A stretch of 64,000 nucleotides of DNA, taken from assembly GCF_011386835.1 (NCBI RefSeq), contig NC_088809.1, positions 23,195,067 through 23,259,066 on the forward strand. Direction: 5' to 3'. The notes under the pieces are model-generated. The model ran no database searches. It had not been told where the DNA came from and saw only the letters and a program-made list of their open reading frames with translations. Shown in pieces: positions 31,910-43,924 of this stretch. The first letter of the stretch is position 1. The number at the start of each line of letters is the position of its first letter. The position numbers and the translations under genes are program-made. This DNA is from Chrysemys picta bellii. Taxonomy: Eukaryota; Chordata; Testudines; Emydidae.

Positions 31910-33047
31910 TTGATACGGTCTCCCACAGTATTCTTGCCGCCAAGTTAAAGAAGTATGGGCTGGATGAATGGACTGTAAGGTGGATAGAAAACTGGCTAGA
32001 TCATCAGGCTCAACGGGTAGTGTGATCAATGGCTCCATGTCTAGTTGGCAGCCGGTTTCAAGCGGAGTGCCCCAAGAATCGGTCCTGGGGCCGGTTTTGT
32101 TTAATATCTTTATTAATGATCTGGAGGATGGTGTGGACTGCACTCTCAGCAAGTTTGCAGATGACACTAAACTAGGAGGCGTGGTAGATACACTAGAGGA
32201 TAGGGATCAGATACAGAGGGACCTAGACAAATTAGAGGATTGGGCCAAAAAAAACCTGATGAGGTTCAACAAGGACAAGTGCAGAGTCCTGCACTTAGGA
32301 CGGAAGAATCCCATGCACTGCTACAGACTAGGGACCAAATGGCTAGGTAGCAGTTCTGCAGAAAAGGACCTAGGGGTCACAGTGGACGAGAAGCTGGATA
32401 TGAGTCAACAGTGTGCTCTTGTTGCCAAGAAGGCTAACAGCATTTTGGGCTGTATAAGTAGGGGCATTGCCAGCAGATCGAGGAACGTGATCGTTCCCCT
32501 TTATTCGACATTGGTGAGGCCTCATCTGGAATACTGTGTCCAGTTTTGGGCCCCACACTACAAGAAGGATGTGGAAAAATTGGAAAGAGTCCAGCAGAGG
32601 CCAACAAAAATGATTAGGGGGTTGGAGCACATGACTTATGAGGAGAGGCTGAGGGAACTGGGATTGTTTAGTCTCCAGAAGAGAAGAATGAGGGGGGATT
32701 TGATAGCTGCTTTCAACTACCTGAGGGGGGGGGGGGTTGCAAAGAGGATGGAGCTCGTCTGTTCTCAGTGGTGGCAGATGACAGAACAAGGAGCAATGGT
32801 CTCAAGTTACAGTGGGGAGGTTTAGGTTGGATATTAGGAAAAACTATTTCACTAGGAGGGTGGTGAAGCACTGGAATGGGTTATCTAGGGAGGTGGTGGA
32901 ATCTCCTTCCTTAGAGGTTTTTAAGGCCCGGCTTGACAAAGCCCTGGCTGGGATGATTTAGTTGGGGATTGGTCCTGCTTTGAGCAGGGGGTTGGACTAG
33001 ATGACCTCCTGAGGTCCCTTCCAACCCTGATATTCTATGATTCTATG
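31910..33047 (+). mobile_element. 5'-truncated young CR1 LINE
   Basis: It begins inside RT and runs to the CR1 3' terminus ('gatattctatgattctatg'). Frame 31,968-32,825 carries [28 protein letters not shown] and [19 protein letters not shown], all CR1 RT and C-terminal motifs. Compared with the 55-kb copy it has a 2-base duplication near 32,020 ('gtagtgtgatc') and a G-run length change near 32,730, both shifting frame. It is otherwise very similar, so recent but dead. Confidence 0.9.
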
Positions 33048-35235
33048 TTTTTGATCCAATTCAGAATGAAAACAAGTGTGTGTGTGTGTGTGTCTTGTGC
33101 ATGTGCATATACACATATTTGGGATGGCTGGTGAAACAGTTTTAGAAAAATTCAGTTTTCAAATTTTTGTATTTTTTTTTTTACATTATTTTATGTGTTT
33201 CACTACTACTGACAAGTCATACTATTTAAAATATTCTCTTTTTCCTTTATAAAATCACGAAGGGCAGCTGCTACTCAGTACTGGTGGAAGCTTTTTATCT
33301 TTTCTAGATCAAAATATCTCCCGGTTGTTTAACATGTTAATGAAATAAAATGATCCTGTCACAGCCCAGTTCTAGCCTTGTGCAGGCCCTTCTTCCACCT
33401 CGCTCCAGCCCTGTTACTAACTCTCTCCAGCCTGGCCTCCACCTCCTGTCTCCCCACCCACCCGCTGTCCCAGACTCTTAAGACTCTGACCACACGGCTT
33501 TGACATCTGGTGTGCACCTGGACTCCAGCTACGCTACTGATTCTGGCTGGTCTACAGACTCTGATCTCAGTTCTGACCCTGGTCTGGCTCCAGATCTCCA
33601 CTCCAGGGCTACCCTTGTCCCAGTCCCAACCCTACATCCAGCATCGACCTCCCCTTCAACCTGACGACTGTGAGGCAGCACCTGACAGAAGGAATGGGGC
33701 AGCTTCTGGGGTTAAACAAATCCACCCGTACAAGTGAATGGAATAACAGTGTAGAAAAGGGATGGCCTAGCCCAAATGAGCCGTCAGGACTCTCACCAAG
33801 AGTTCTACAGGATTCAAATGCAGAAACTTCTTGATCTGATCCAGCTAGGCCTACCCTCTTCAGTCAAGAAGTGATCGGTTGTTTGATTCTCCTGAGAGAG
33901 AGTGAATTTCTTTAACCAAGAGTCCTTTATGGACAAGAACTTTGGGTTTGGACCTTTGAGTACAAAATCCCAATTATAAGCAGCCTTGGAAAAGACAGAG
34001 ATTCTGCAGATCAGAGATACCAAGAAGAAATCACCACCACACAGACAGTCCCTGGTCAATGGAAGGAAGGGAGAGAGAATCCCAATCTATTTAAAGTGTA
34101 GAGAGGTGAGGAAATCAGGATTTATCGCTAGCAGATTCCATGAGGACTGTCTGTGCTTTGAAGGAAGTCAGAAGTTGGTCAGGGATAGAGCAAATACTGC
34201 TTTCCTAGAAAACTGAATCATTTGGCATTCAGATTTTTGTCCAGATACTTGCACAGGAAGGATTTGTACCTTGGGGCTATGCAAAATTGATAAACATAAA
34301 AATGGCATCGATATTACAGAAATATCCTGATTTCAAACAGCATCTGGGAACATTAAGAGCAAGAGAGGAAAGAGACAGCACTGAAGCAGCCTTCAAAATT
34401 TAAAATCTTTCTCCTAAAAACAATAATTGGACGGGGTTATAGGAGTTAATGTGATGGATAGACACTAAGTAGCTTTGGTGCCTGATTTAGTTGTCTCTTC
34501 ACCTACATACAGAGCGTGTCACTGTAAGAAGATCTTGTGTGCATTTTATGTTACGGCTGTTGCTTAAAAGAACTCACATTGAGTTCATCAGTGTCTTGCT
34601 CTGTACATACCTAATTTATGAAATTGTATTTCTTGTGTCATCACATCTGTGTGAGAGTTTCTCATTTGATGATTAGTTCACATCCTCTTTGAATACTAAA
34701 TTTACTCTCTAAATGTAAATGCTACTGAAAACTGACTAGTAATATCTATCCCCACTGGTCAGTTATCTGCTCTATTTGACACACTCTCAACCCCTCCCCT
34801 GAGGCTGGTCTGCATATGCATGTTTGTGTGAGTGTCTGCCTGAGAGAGACACCTCCGATCTCTCTCTCTCTGATATCAATACACGGTGTGTGTGAGAGGA
34901 AATCTGTCTTCTAACATCATGGCAGTCTTCATCTGTGTATGCGATACATGCTAGAATCTTTTTCTGCACTGACTTTGATTGAGTTGGGTGTCTCTAACTA
35001 CAGAAGTTATTCTGTGTGAATACCACATACGTTCAAACTATTCCTGTTTCCATCGCGGGGTGGTAACTTAAATTGTTACTGGTTTGCCTTTGTTTATCTC
35101 AAACACTGGAAGTATTGAGCTTTGTATTTTCTCTTTTCTATATTCACTTTGCCAGAGTTTACACTTCCAGGTTGTATGGGCTTTGTCTTTGACAGACTTT
35201 ACAGAGAGACTCTCTCTCCTATGCAGATTAACTGA
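33048..35235. other. No gene recognised
   Basis: Contains a short (GT)n tract at 33,077-33,094. No exon or repeat can be supported across the rest. Confidence 0.4.
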
Positions 35236-35390
35236 GGCTAAGTCTACACTTAAAACATTAAAGCATTGCTGCGGTTTAATGGGACAGTGTGGTCGTGCAC
35301 GAGCACTGGGGAGAGAGCTCTCCCAGCGCTCTATGTAAACCACCTCCCAGCGGTTGGATCAGTACATGGGGGTGTGAGCGTTTCCATTCT
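35236..35390. mobile_element. Truncated MITE of the 'TCTACACT' type
   Basis: After a TGA flank the left end 'ggctaagtctacactta' matches the MITE family, but no right terminus follows. From here to 36,823 nothing else is recognised. Confidence 0.45.
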
Positions 35391-36823
35391 CAGGTAACGT
35401 ATAGGACAAAATACCAACACACTGTACACTAAGGATGGCACGTTCCAGGAGCTAAAACTGTCACCTCAGGGGAATTGATCCCTGGATTTGATTTTAAACT
35501 AGTACCAGATGCCTCCACTTGGAAATCCCTCAGGAAATACTCTAGGGGAACCTGAAGACTAATGTAAACTTTGGTAGGCGGGGTATTACTCAAACAAGCT
35601 GACACAGGTATTAGAAAAAAGGTGGAGAGTAAAAGGAAATAGGAGTTAGTGTAGTGTAATGCTGTTGGTCCTGCCTCTGAACCAGTGTCCCCTTTCCGAC
35701 ACCAATGTCGCCCCTTTACTGGGCATTGACAGATTCCAGGGCCTTGCAGGTTGGCTTCCCATTGGAGCAGAAATCAGTGACATAGAGTCTGGCTATTTTC
35801 TTATTGTAACTTGTTTATTTACATTATAAACACCAGCCTTTTTACAGAAGGGTCACACAATACACACAGGAAAATTTCTCTTTCAGAAACGTCAGCCTCC
35901 CACTATGCTATTCTGCAACAAAACTGATTATCAGAAAAAGGAAACCTTTTTGATGTTTGCAATATTTCCCCAACAAAGACACTGTATCACAAAACTGATA
36001 ACAATACAGAATTTCTTCAAGGACTGAAAATTTGCTCACACACGAAGAAACAGAACACGACAGACTATGTATATCAGCACCACCTGGTGGTGACTTTCAT
36101 CATAACAAAACAATAAATGAAATAAATAACCAGTGTTTTAAACAAACTCTGTTATGAAGCCAGACAGGGTCTTCACGCCCAGCCCCCATAAACCCTGCAG
36201 TGTGACAACAACAGGACTAAGGCAGATGTCAGGGTGGCTCAGATGTGCTGATGTTCAGTGTGTGGATGACAGTAAACAAACCCGGGTTGCATGTAGATCT
36301 TCTTTACAAACTCTAACCAATTAACCCACTCAGCATCCTCTGGAAATGGGTTAAGGTTACATGCTGGAAACACAACCTTGTTTTATGAATGATCAATGAA
36401 GTGAGTGTTTCTGTCCAGACTATGCAGTGGATACAATGAAATATTTATCGGTGGCAGGGGGACAGCTTGATAGCGGATCCTTTAGACCACAGGTGGAAAA
36501 AAAGGGAAAATTTTCCCAGTAAAACTGGCAGTGAGGTAGACCAGAGCCATAATCTCAGCACCATACAATGTCACCTGTTTCTTTGTATAGTTCAGCTAAA
36601 CTCCAATCTGCCTGGGTCACACAGAGATCAAAGGACCTTAAAGAAGGTGAGAACCCAGATCCTCTCCATAGGTTTAATGTTCATCTCTCCCTTCTTCCTT
36701 GGAGTCCACGGCAACCCCAACAGCCCACTTACCCATTTCCCCTCCTCCACCTCCTATTCAAGTTTTCCCAAGGTGAAGCCCTCAGATGCTAGGACAGACA
36801 CAGAAACATCAAATCTCTCCAGA

Positions 36824-37570
36824 TTCATAGATTCTAAGGCCAGAAGGGACCACTTGATCTTCTAGACTGATGTCCTGTACAACACAAGCCAAAGAACTTC
36901 TCCAAAATAATTCCTAGAGCAGATCCCTAAGAAAAACATCCAATCTCAATTACAAAATGGTCATTGATGGAGACTCCATCATGACCCTTGGTAAGTTGTT
37001 GCAATGGTTAATTACTCATACTGTTAAAAATATACTCCTCATTTCTAGTCTGAATTTGTCTTGCTTCAACATCCAGCCATTGGATTGTGTTATACCTTTC
37101 TCTGCTAGACTGAAGAGTCCACTATTAAATAGGTATTCCCCATCTAGGGATGTACAGACTGTAATCAAGTCACCCATTAACCTTCATCTTTTAAGCTAAG
37201 TAAATTGCGGTCTTTGAGTCTATCACTACAAGGCATGTTGTCCAGGCCTTTAACCATTCTTGTGGCTTTTCTCTGGAACCTCCCAATTTATCAACATCCT
37301 TCTTGAACTGTGGACATCAAAAGTGGATACAGTATTCCAACAGTGGTTGCAACTGTGCCAAACGCAGAGGCAAAATAACCGCTCTGCTCCTACTCAAAAT
37401 TCCCATTTATGCATCCAAGGATCACATTAGTCCTTTCGGCCACAGCATCCTACTGGGAGCTCAGGTTTAGCTGATTATCCATCACCACGCTTAAATCTTT
37501 TCAGGAAACACTGCTTCCCAGGACAGAGTCCCTCATCCTGTAAGTGTGGCCTACATTTACATTTCAAGGC
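36824..37570 (-). mobile_element. CR1 3'-end fragment, older
   Basis: It opens with 'ttcatagattctaaggccag' (reversed CR1 terminus) and continues into the reversed C-terminal coding part, recognisable by 'cccaatttatcaacatcctt' and 'gtggatacagtattccaa'. Diverged, with no open frame. Confidence 0.75.
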
Positions 37571-38008
37571 ACATATCTAGGATTGTTGGGCAGACTTCCA
37601 TTTGTCACCAAATACCACAATTTTCTGATTCACTGACAGGACAGGTGGAGGATGAGCTGTGGTTGGATCCAGAGTCATATTCACTGTGGAGAGAGGTTTT
37701 TTTACCGTCAGAGTTGGGGAAAGGTTTGGTCATTTCAGCAATAGGATCTGCCGAACTCCAAGAGCTGATCCATGGATCTCCCACACTCAGAATTCACCAG
37801 AATTTAAATGGGAAACACCAGCATGGGATCCAGTAAACAATGCTGGGTTATTGTCTAATTTATGAACTAGTGTGAATTCAAGAAGTGTTATTTCAATGAA
37901 AAAATTTACAAAAATGCTCTAAAGTAATAAATGTCCTGCCCCAGAGGACTAACTCTATCCCTGGCCCTGCTAAGGCATAGCAATTGTCAAAACCATCTCT
38001 GTCTCCAT

Positions 38009-38064
38009 GTGGGATCAGAGGATAATGGCCTGTAGGCTTGTAGGCCATTCTCCTCTGATCCCAC
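38009..38064. repeat. 23-bp-arm hairpin at the Penelope edge
   Basis: The left arm 38,009-38,031 ('gtgggatcagaggataatgg...') and right arm 38,042-38,064 are inverted copies with one mismatch around a 10-base loop. It abuts the start of the recognisable Penelope-like coding region. Confidence 0.7.
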
Positions 38065-39490
38065 TGAGGATTACCAAAAGAAACTACACCATCTTCTCCA
38101 GAAACTCACTGGAAAAGCACAGGAACAGATCTGTACAGACATATGCCTAGAACCTCGACCAGGGATATTCTATTTGCTACCCAAGATCCATAAACCTGGA
38201 AATCCTGGACGCCCCATCATCTCAGGCATTGGCACCCTAACAGCAGAATTGTCTGGCTATGTGGACTCTCTCTCAGGCCCTATGCTACCAGCACTCCCAG
38301 CCATCTTCGAGACACCACTGACTTCTTGAGGAAACTACAATCCATCAGGGGGTAGCCGTGTTAGTCTGTATCTACAAAAACAACAAGGAGTCTGGTGGCA
38401 CCTTAAAGACTAACAGATTTATTTGGGCATAAGCTTTCGTGAGTAAAAACCTCACTTCTTCGGTTTTTACTAACGAAAGCTTATGCCCAAATAAATCTGT
38501 TAGTCTTTAAGGTGCCACCAGACTCCTTGTTGTTTTTGTACAATCCATCGGTGATCTTCCAGAAAACACCATCCTGGCCACTATGGACGTAGAAGCCCTC
38601 TACACCAACATTCCACACAAAGATGGACTACAAGCTGTCAGGAATAGTATCCCCGATAATGCCACGGCTAACCTGGTGGCTGAACTTTGTGATTTTGTCC
38701 TCACCTACAACTATTTCACATTTGGGGACAATATATACCTTCAAGTCAGCGGCACTGCTATGGGTACCCGCATGACCCCACAGTATGCCAACATTTTTAT
38801 GGCTGACTTAGAACAACGCTTCCTTAGCTCTCATCCCCTAACACCCCTACTCTACTTGCGCTACATTGATAACATCTTCATCATCTGGACCTACGGAAAA
38901 GAAACCATTGACGAATTCCACCACGATTTCAACAATTTCCATCCCACCATCAACCTCAGCCTAGACCAGACCACACAAGTGGTCCATTTCCTAGACACTA
39001 CTGTGCTAATAAGTGATGGTCACATAAACACCACCCTATACCAGAAATCTACTGACCGCTATACTTAACTACATGCCTCCAGCTTCCATCCAGAACACAC
39101 CACACGATCCATTGTCTACAGCGAAGCTCTAAGATACAATCGCATTTGCTCCAATCCTTCAGACAGAGACAAACACCTACAAGATCTCTATCAAGCATTC
39201 TTAAAATTACAATACCCACCTACTGAAGTGAAAAAACAGATTGACAGAGCCAGAAGAGTACCCAGAAGTCACCTACTACAGGACAGGCCCAACAAAGAAA
39301 ATAACAGAACACCACTAGCTGTTACCTTCAGCCCCCAACTAAAACCTCTCCAGCGCATCATCAAAGATCTACAACCTATTCTGAAAGATGATCCCTCACT
39401 CTCACAGATCTTGGGAGACAGACCAGTCCTCGCTTACAGACAGCCTTCCAACCTGAAGCAAATACTCACCATACAACAAAAACACTAACC
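38065..39490 (+). pseudogene. Penelope reverse transcriptase, interrupted
   Basis: N-terminal RT codons run to about 38,346, then a 193-bp insertion plus target duplication, then MDVEALYTNIPHKDG (motif A). Next come VSGTAMGTRMTPQYANIFM and the catalytic YIDNIFIIW with FLDTTV. The YxDD box reads YIDN, a departure from the usual DD at the catalytic site. A stop follows TDRYT at about 39,066; the frame resumes with LHASSFHPEHTTRSIV and continues to 39,486. Confidence 0.85.
38347..38539. mobile_element. Palindromic Penelope-type terminal insertion inside the RT
   Basis: The 193-bp insert is flanked by an exact 10-bp duplication ACAATCCATC (38,337-38,346 and 38,540-38,549). It consists of two inverted copies of the 'gtctttaaggtgccaccaga' terminal sequence, with arms of about 77 bp (38,372-38,449 and 38,464-38,540) and one mismatch. 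The left copy, read on the minus strand, adds 'gtagccgtg' beyond the arm. Such inverted terminal copies are typical of Penelope-like insertions. Confidence 0.85.
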
Positions 39491-39618
39491 CAGGAATCTA
39501 TCCTTGCAACAAAGCCCAATGCCAACTCTGTCCACATATCTATTCAAGTGACACCATCATAGGACCTAACCACATCAGCCACACCATCAGGGGCTCATTC
39601 ACCTGCACATCTACCAAC

Positions 39619-39927
39619 GTGATATATGCCATCATGTGCCAGCAATGCCCCTCTGCCATATACATTGGCCAAACCGGACAGTCTCTACGCAAAAGAATAA
39701 ATGGACACAAATCTGACATCAGGAATCATCATATTCAAAAGCCAGTAGAACACTTCAACCTCTCTAATCACTCAGTAACAGACTTAAAGGTGGCAATTTT
39801 GCAACAGAAAAGCTTCAAAAACAGACTCCAACGAGAAGCTGCGGAACTTGAATTAATATGCACACTAGATACCATTAACTCAGGTTTGAACAGAGACTGG
39901 GAACGGCTCGGTCATTATGCTAATTGA
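39619..39927 (+). pseudogene. Penelope GIY-YIG endonuclease domain
   Basis: About 102 codons. The frame contains AIMCQQCPSAIYIGQTGQSL; the family's paired Y and YIG-type motif appears as IYAIMC ... YIGQTG, followed by LRKRINGHKSDI (the conserved Arg). The end is EAAELELICTLDTINSGLN, with the conserved Glu region. The domain nicks target DNA to prime reverse transcription. The frame differs from the RT, so the element is broken, but this domain itself reads clean. Confidence 0.9.
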
Positions 39928-40142
39928 ATCTATTTCCCCTAGTTTAGTATCCTAGTTAAGTACCCTCACACCTTCGTGTCAACTGTCCGTAATGGGCCAT
40001 CTTGATTATCACTTCAAAAGTATTTTTTTCCTTGCTGATAATAGTTCCTCTCAATGAATTAGCCTCTTACAGTTGGTACGGTTACTTCCACCTTTTCGTG
40101 TCTCTCTGAACGTCCTGTTACTGTATGTTCCATTCTATGAAT

Positions 40143-40172
40143 CCGAAGAGGACTGTAGTCCACCAAAGCATA
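40143..40172 (+). ncRNA. Degenerate hammerhead-like motif
   Basis: It reads CCGAAGA, then a stem-loop GGAC-TGTA-GTCC, then ACCAAAGC. A functional hammerhead needs CUGANGA and GAAA at these places; here the second core base is C and the GAAA is CAAA. Related Penelope elements carry hammerheads in their terminal repeats, so this is read as a decayed one. Confidence 0.45.
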
Positions 40173-40639
40173 TGCTGACAGAAATCTGAATAGAATAGAA
40201 CAACTGATTAGAATTGGGTCTCTGTTAATGAAAAGCTTGAGCTGTCCAGCTGGCCCGGCCACTAGCAGTGCTGCTAGGTGGCCCAGGATGACGGGACAGC
40301 TCTGTCTCTATAAGGCAGGTTTAGTGCGAGCAGCATGGTGGGATTTCCAGGTGTTTCTCCTCTCATGGACTCCAGAGGAAATCAGCTCATTATGGAAGAA
40401 ATTTCTTGTGCTTGGTTTTTTTCTGACCACCAGCATCATAAAGTCCCCCTGGGGCCTGAAAGGGAAATTGCACTCTTCCCTTTGTATGCATAATCCCCAG
40501 GAATGAAAACTGCAACGTCATGAACTCTTTTGGGTCACACTCTGTACCTGGGTTACATTTAAAAGGTTAATACACAGTAAGTGATTAATTGATTGCTATA
40601 TAGACCAAGAGAAAAAGAGGGGAAAGGATAGGTCAGTGA

Positions 40640-40830
40640 TTGGGGGACCTACATTCAATTCCCTGTCCCACCACTGACTCCCTGTGTGAGCTGGGAAAGT
40701 AATTTAGTCTACATGGACCCCAGTTTCCCCCTCTGTAAAAGGGGATAATAGCACTTCCCTGCCTCACAGGGGAGTTGTGAGCATAAATATATTAAAGACT
40801 GGGAAGAGGTCAGATAAGTACCTAAGAGAG
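40640..40830 (+). repeat. MIR SINE, long fragment
   Basis: Recognised by 'ctgactccctgtgtgagctg', 'ccagtttccccctctgtaaa' and 'ggggataatagcacttccct', then 'ttgtgagcataaa', all in MIR consensus order. The AT-rich 40.85-42.25 kb that follows has no supported gene. Confidence 0.8.
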
Positions 40831-42255
40831 GCTTCTTGTAACCATGGCTTATAACTAGAGTCTGTCAAAAATTGTCCAATAGAAAAAAATTCCGTGAGAA
40901 AATGACATTGCACCAAAATTTAAACATTTCACTGGAACATGTCAATTCTGATTCAATTTAATTTTGGGGGAAAAATTCAACAAGACCAAATTGTTCTGTT
41001 TTGACCTTTTTGGAAAAAGAATGCTTTGTTGTTATTTTTCATTTTATATTATATTTAATATATGTTTTTAAAAGACAAACTATTTCATTTTTATTGAAGC
41101 AGATTGTTCTGAATGAAACAAAATGACATTTTTCAAAATTCCATTTAGGAGGAAATTTCCAAGTTTTTTTTATTTTCGTCTATGGAATGTGCCACAAAAT
41201 GGAAAATCAAGTTCCCCCACAGCTCTATTTGCAACACAGGACAAAATGTCGCTTATAGCTATGAATTAAACCATCTATAATACTGCCCGCCCACTGATGT
41301 GCTTATAACATCTATTCATCATTTACTAACCATCTATAAGCCATAGATCAATGGAACATGAATAGAAGACGTGCCCCTTATGTTGATTAGGCTTCGGCAC
41401 CACCACCTGTCCCAGTGACATCTCTGCTGGGCTAACAGGAGTAAAAGCAGTACACGCTGGTCATGGCTGTAGCTGTTTTCTATGCTTTTTTAAGACTAAG
41501 TTTGACAACATGAGTCTATACGTGTAGTTTCCAGCTCTGCCCATTTTGGCCTGAGCGGAGGCACAGCCCAAATGCTGATCTGAGACCTGACGGGGGATAA
41601 TCCGGCTCCTGACTGCGGGGCTATTGGATAACCAATGTTTCCTGGGACAAGCAGCATCCCATAATCCTGCCTGAGGGAACAGGTGCCTGCTGGAGAGGAA
41701 AGGGACTGTCTAAAACGCAAGGGGGTCCTCTCTGCTGCCCCCAAGGCTTGGGGCTTTCTTAAAGATTTGTTTCATAGTGATCAGCTACAGCCACCTCATC
41801 TTCGGTGCCTATCATCCCTTGTCTTGTTTCCCCCTGTACTTTCTCTGCTGAGCCTCTCTTGTTCCCAGGGCATTTCTCTAAGACACCCTGATCTGTAGCT
41901 GCAGGCAGTTCCATTGGGTCAGTCACTGATGGGCCATAAAGAGAGAGGGAGCTTGAACTCTGGCCTCAGAGGGTGAGTCTGGAGTAAGGTGACTCTTAAG
42001 GAACTAGCGAAAGGCAAAGGGAATAGTTCTACCCTGCCCCAAATGGATCTCAGCGTGGGCACTGGGAGAGGTGGGTAACTGGAGGACACCAGGCAAAATT
42101 ACAGATACAATATTATCAGGTGCTAATGAACCCAGGTAATAACTAAACTGGATGCACTGATGAAGAGGTAGGAAACATTTTCCCTTCCCTGTGTTTCTTG
42201 TGGAGCCAGCCCCCATGGCCTGCCCCCATGGTATCTCTAGCAGAGAAGCACTCAC

Positions 42256-42307
42256 TTTTTTTAGTCCGGAGTCAGCTGCTCGATTCAGAGACACGTGACC
42301 TTCGAAT
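42256..42307 (-). CDS. Module exon b, unit 1, degenerate
   Basis: The acceptor 'cttttgttcag' is good and the peptide begins FEGHVSLNRAADSGLKK. The donor used by units 2 and 3 ('gtgagtaaaggg') is missing here. The nearest GTGAGT gives a 52-nt exon ending in phase 0 rather than phase 1, so unit 1 may be the array's decayed end. No 167-nt exon was found below it. Confidence 0.4.
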
Positions 42308-42662
42308 CTGAACAAAAGAGTTACTCTCATCAGTCCTGCACTTTCAACATTGATTCAACAAACGCCATGCAGAAGAGAAAGCTGACAGAATACAGATTGA
42401 ATGTTCGATGTGGGAGAGGGCGGGGCAGGGGGATCTCCTCAAATAGCAGAGACTTTCCAAATGACTTTTCCTTCTCATTCTCTCCCATGAATTATCCACC
42501 CCTCCGGGGAATTTAAATGACTTCAGTAAGAAGTTAAACACCACCAGGGCTATGGGGACAGAGGGACAGTGCCTGGGTCTTGCAAGGACATATTTTACAA
42601 ATATGTTACAAATATGTTTTTGAACACTTCATAGCACAGTCAATGGCAACTCACAAACTAAC

Positions 42663-42688
42663 CTTTGCTTAAGATCCTCTACACGCAC
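42663..42688 (-). CDS. Module exon a, unit 1 (26 nt)
   Basis: It lies between 'cctttctag' and donor GTTAGT, phase 0 to 2, and encodes VRVEDLKQ plus a split codon. Length and phase are as in the other four copies. Confidence 0.5.
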
Positions 42689-43924
42689 CTAGAAAGGAAA
42701 AAGAGACAGCAAACGTCGGATAACTTGTTTCTCAGGCTCTGTTTTCTAAGTGGAGCCCAGTTAACCTGATATCAGTTAGTAAAACTGGTGCCCGTTACTG
42801 TGGACATTCTTCATGTGGTTTAAACTTCCTTGATAGAGATAAACCGTGAATTGATGTCCGTGTAACCTCCTTTGAAGCTTGCTAGCTCCTGCAACACTGA
42901 ACTGGGCCTCTAGGGATCCTACTCTCTGGACCACAGCGGCAATGGCTCTAGCCCACCTCCGGACCCCATATCCCAGCCTGTGTAAGGTCCCAGCCAGGGA
43001 CAGAATAGACAGGAAACTCCTACAAATGCCAATGGGGAGTTTTGGAGGGAGTAATTCATTCGGACAATTTGCTGGGCCAGTGAGATGCCAGGAAGCTCCA
43101 TCCCCCATTGGCAGGGGACAGCTGCCTCGGAGGCAAAGGCATTGTTTTGGTTTCACTTTGAGGCTGTTGGAGTTTGGAGCTGGGACAGGAGCAGCACAGC
43201 CTGGGGAGTCTCTAGTCAGCTGCTCCCCACACAGAGGGGGATTTTGAACTATCATGGGATTTATTGTGTGATCTGGGAGCACCAGTCCTGCAGAGACCAG
43301 TGATCAGAGTGGCAGAGCAGCCGACACCAGGGAGCCAGGAAGGGACCCTTCCCCACACAGGGATGAAGACACCATAAGAGAGACCCTTTCTGTTTGTGTA
43401 ACCTGGCTGACTTTCACAGCTCCACAACCTTTGTTGCAGGGTTTATCCTCAGTATCTTATCTGCCTAGGCTGGTGCCAGGGAGGGAGCTGGGGGTTGTGC
43501 ATTGGGGAATGGAGAGAGGTGGGAATTTGTTTATATTGTTGATGTTTTAGTATTTTAGTTACATTAAAACTTTCCTTCCCTAGAGCCTTTAGTTCCTGTT
43601 CCCAGGAAACCAGTTTTACAAGGGACAGGAGGGGAATTACAAGAAAGCTGAAACTTGTCCCAGACAGAGCGGTAATGAGGCCTGGGGCTTTTGGCTGGTT
43701 TAGACAACAATGGGGTTAGATCTAACCTGTGCACATTGTAACAGAGAAAACATGAACATCAGTGTACTCCCTATGTGTATAAGCAAGTGCACAACAGGGG
43801 ACCTGATCCAATATCCAGCCTTCCTTCTTACTGACCCCAGGGCATTGGGCCAAGCCACCTGACTTTAGGCCACTGGGCATCCGCACAGCAGTTTGAATAT
43901 TTATACTATATAACTAGTCCCTAC

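Larger units (their letters stand above)
38065..40200 (+). mobile_element. Penelope-like element (RT plus GIY-YIG endonuclease)
   Basis: A plus-strand RT coding region begins near 38.07 kb (KLHHLLQKLTGKAQEQI, then GIFYLLPKIHKPG and GRPIISGIGT). It resumes after an insertion with MDVEALYTNIPH, and a GIY-YIG domain follows. This order is diagnostic of Penelope-like elements. At least two breaks (a stop at about 39,066 and a frame change before 39,619) show it is not active. The element ends in a region with a hammerhead-like motif near 40.15 kb. Confidence 0.9.

Noticed and set aside
41496..41744. 82-codon minus-strand frame as a terminal exon of the module array
   Set aside because: The acceptor is weak, there is no counterpart in the older gene at 10-16 kb, and the upstream donor in unit 1 is itself uncertain.
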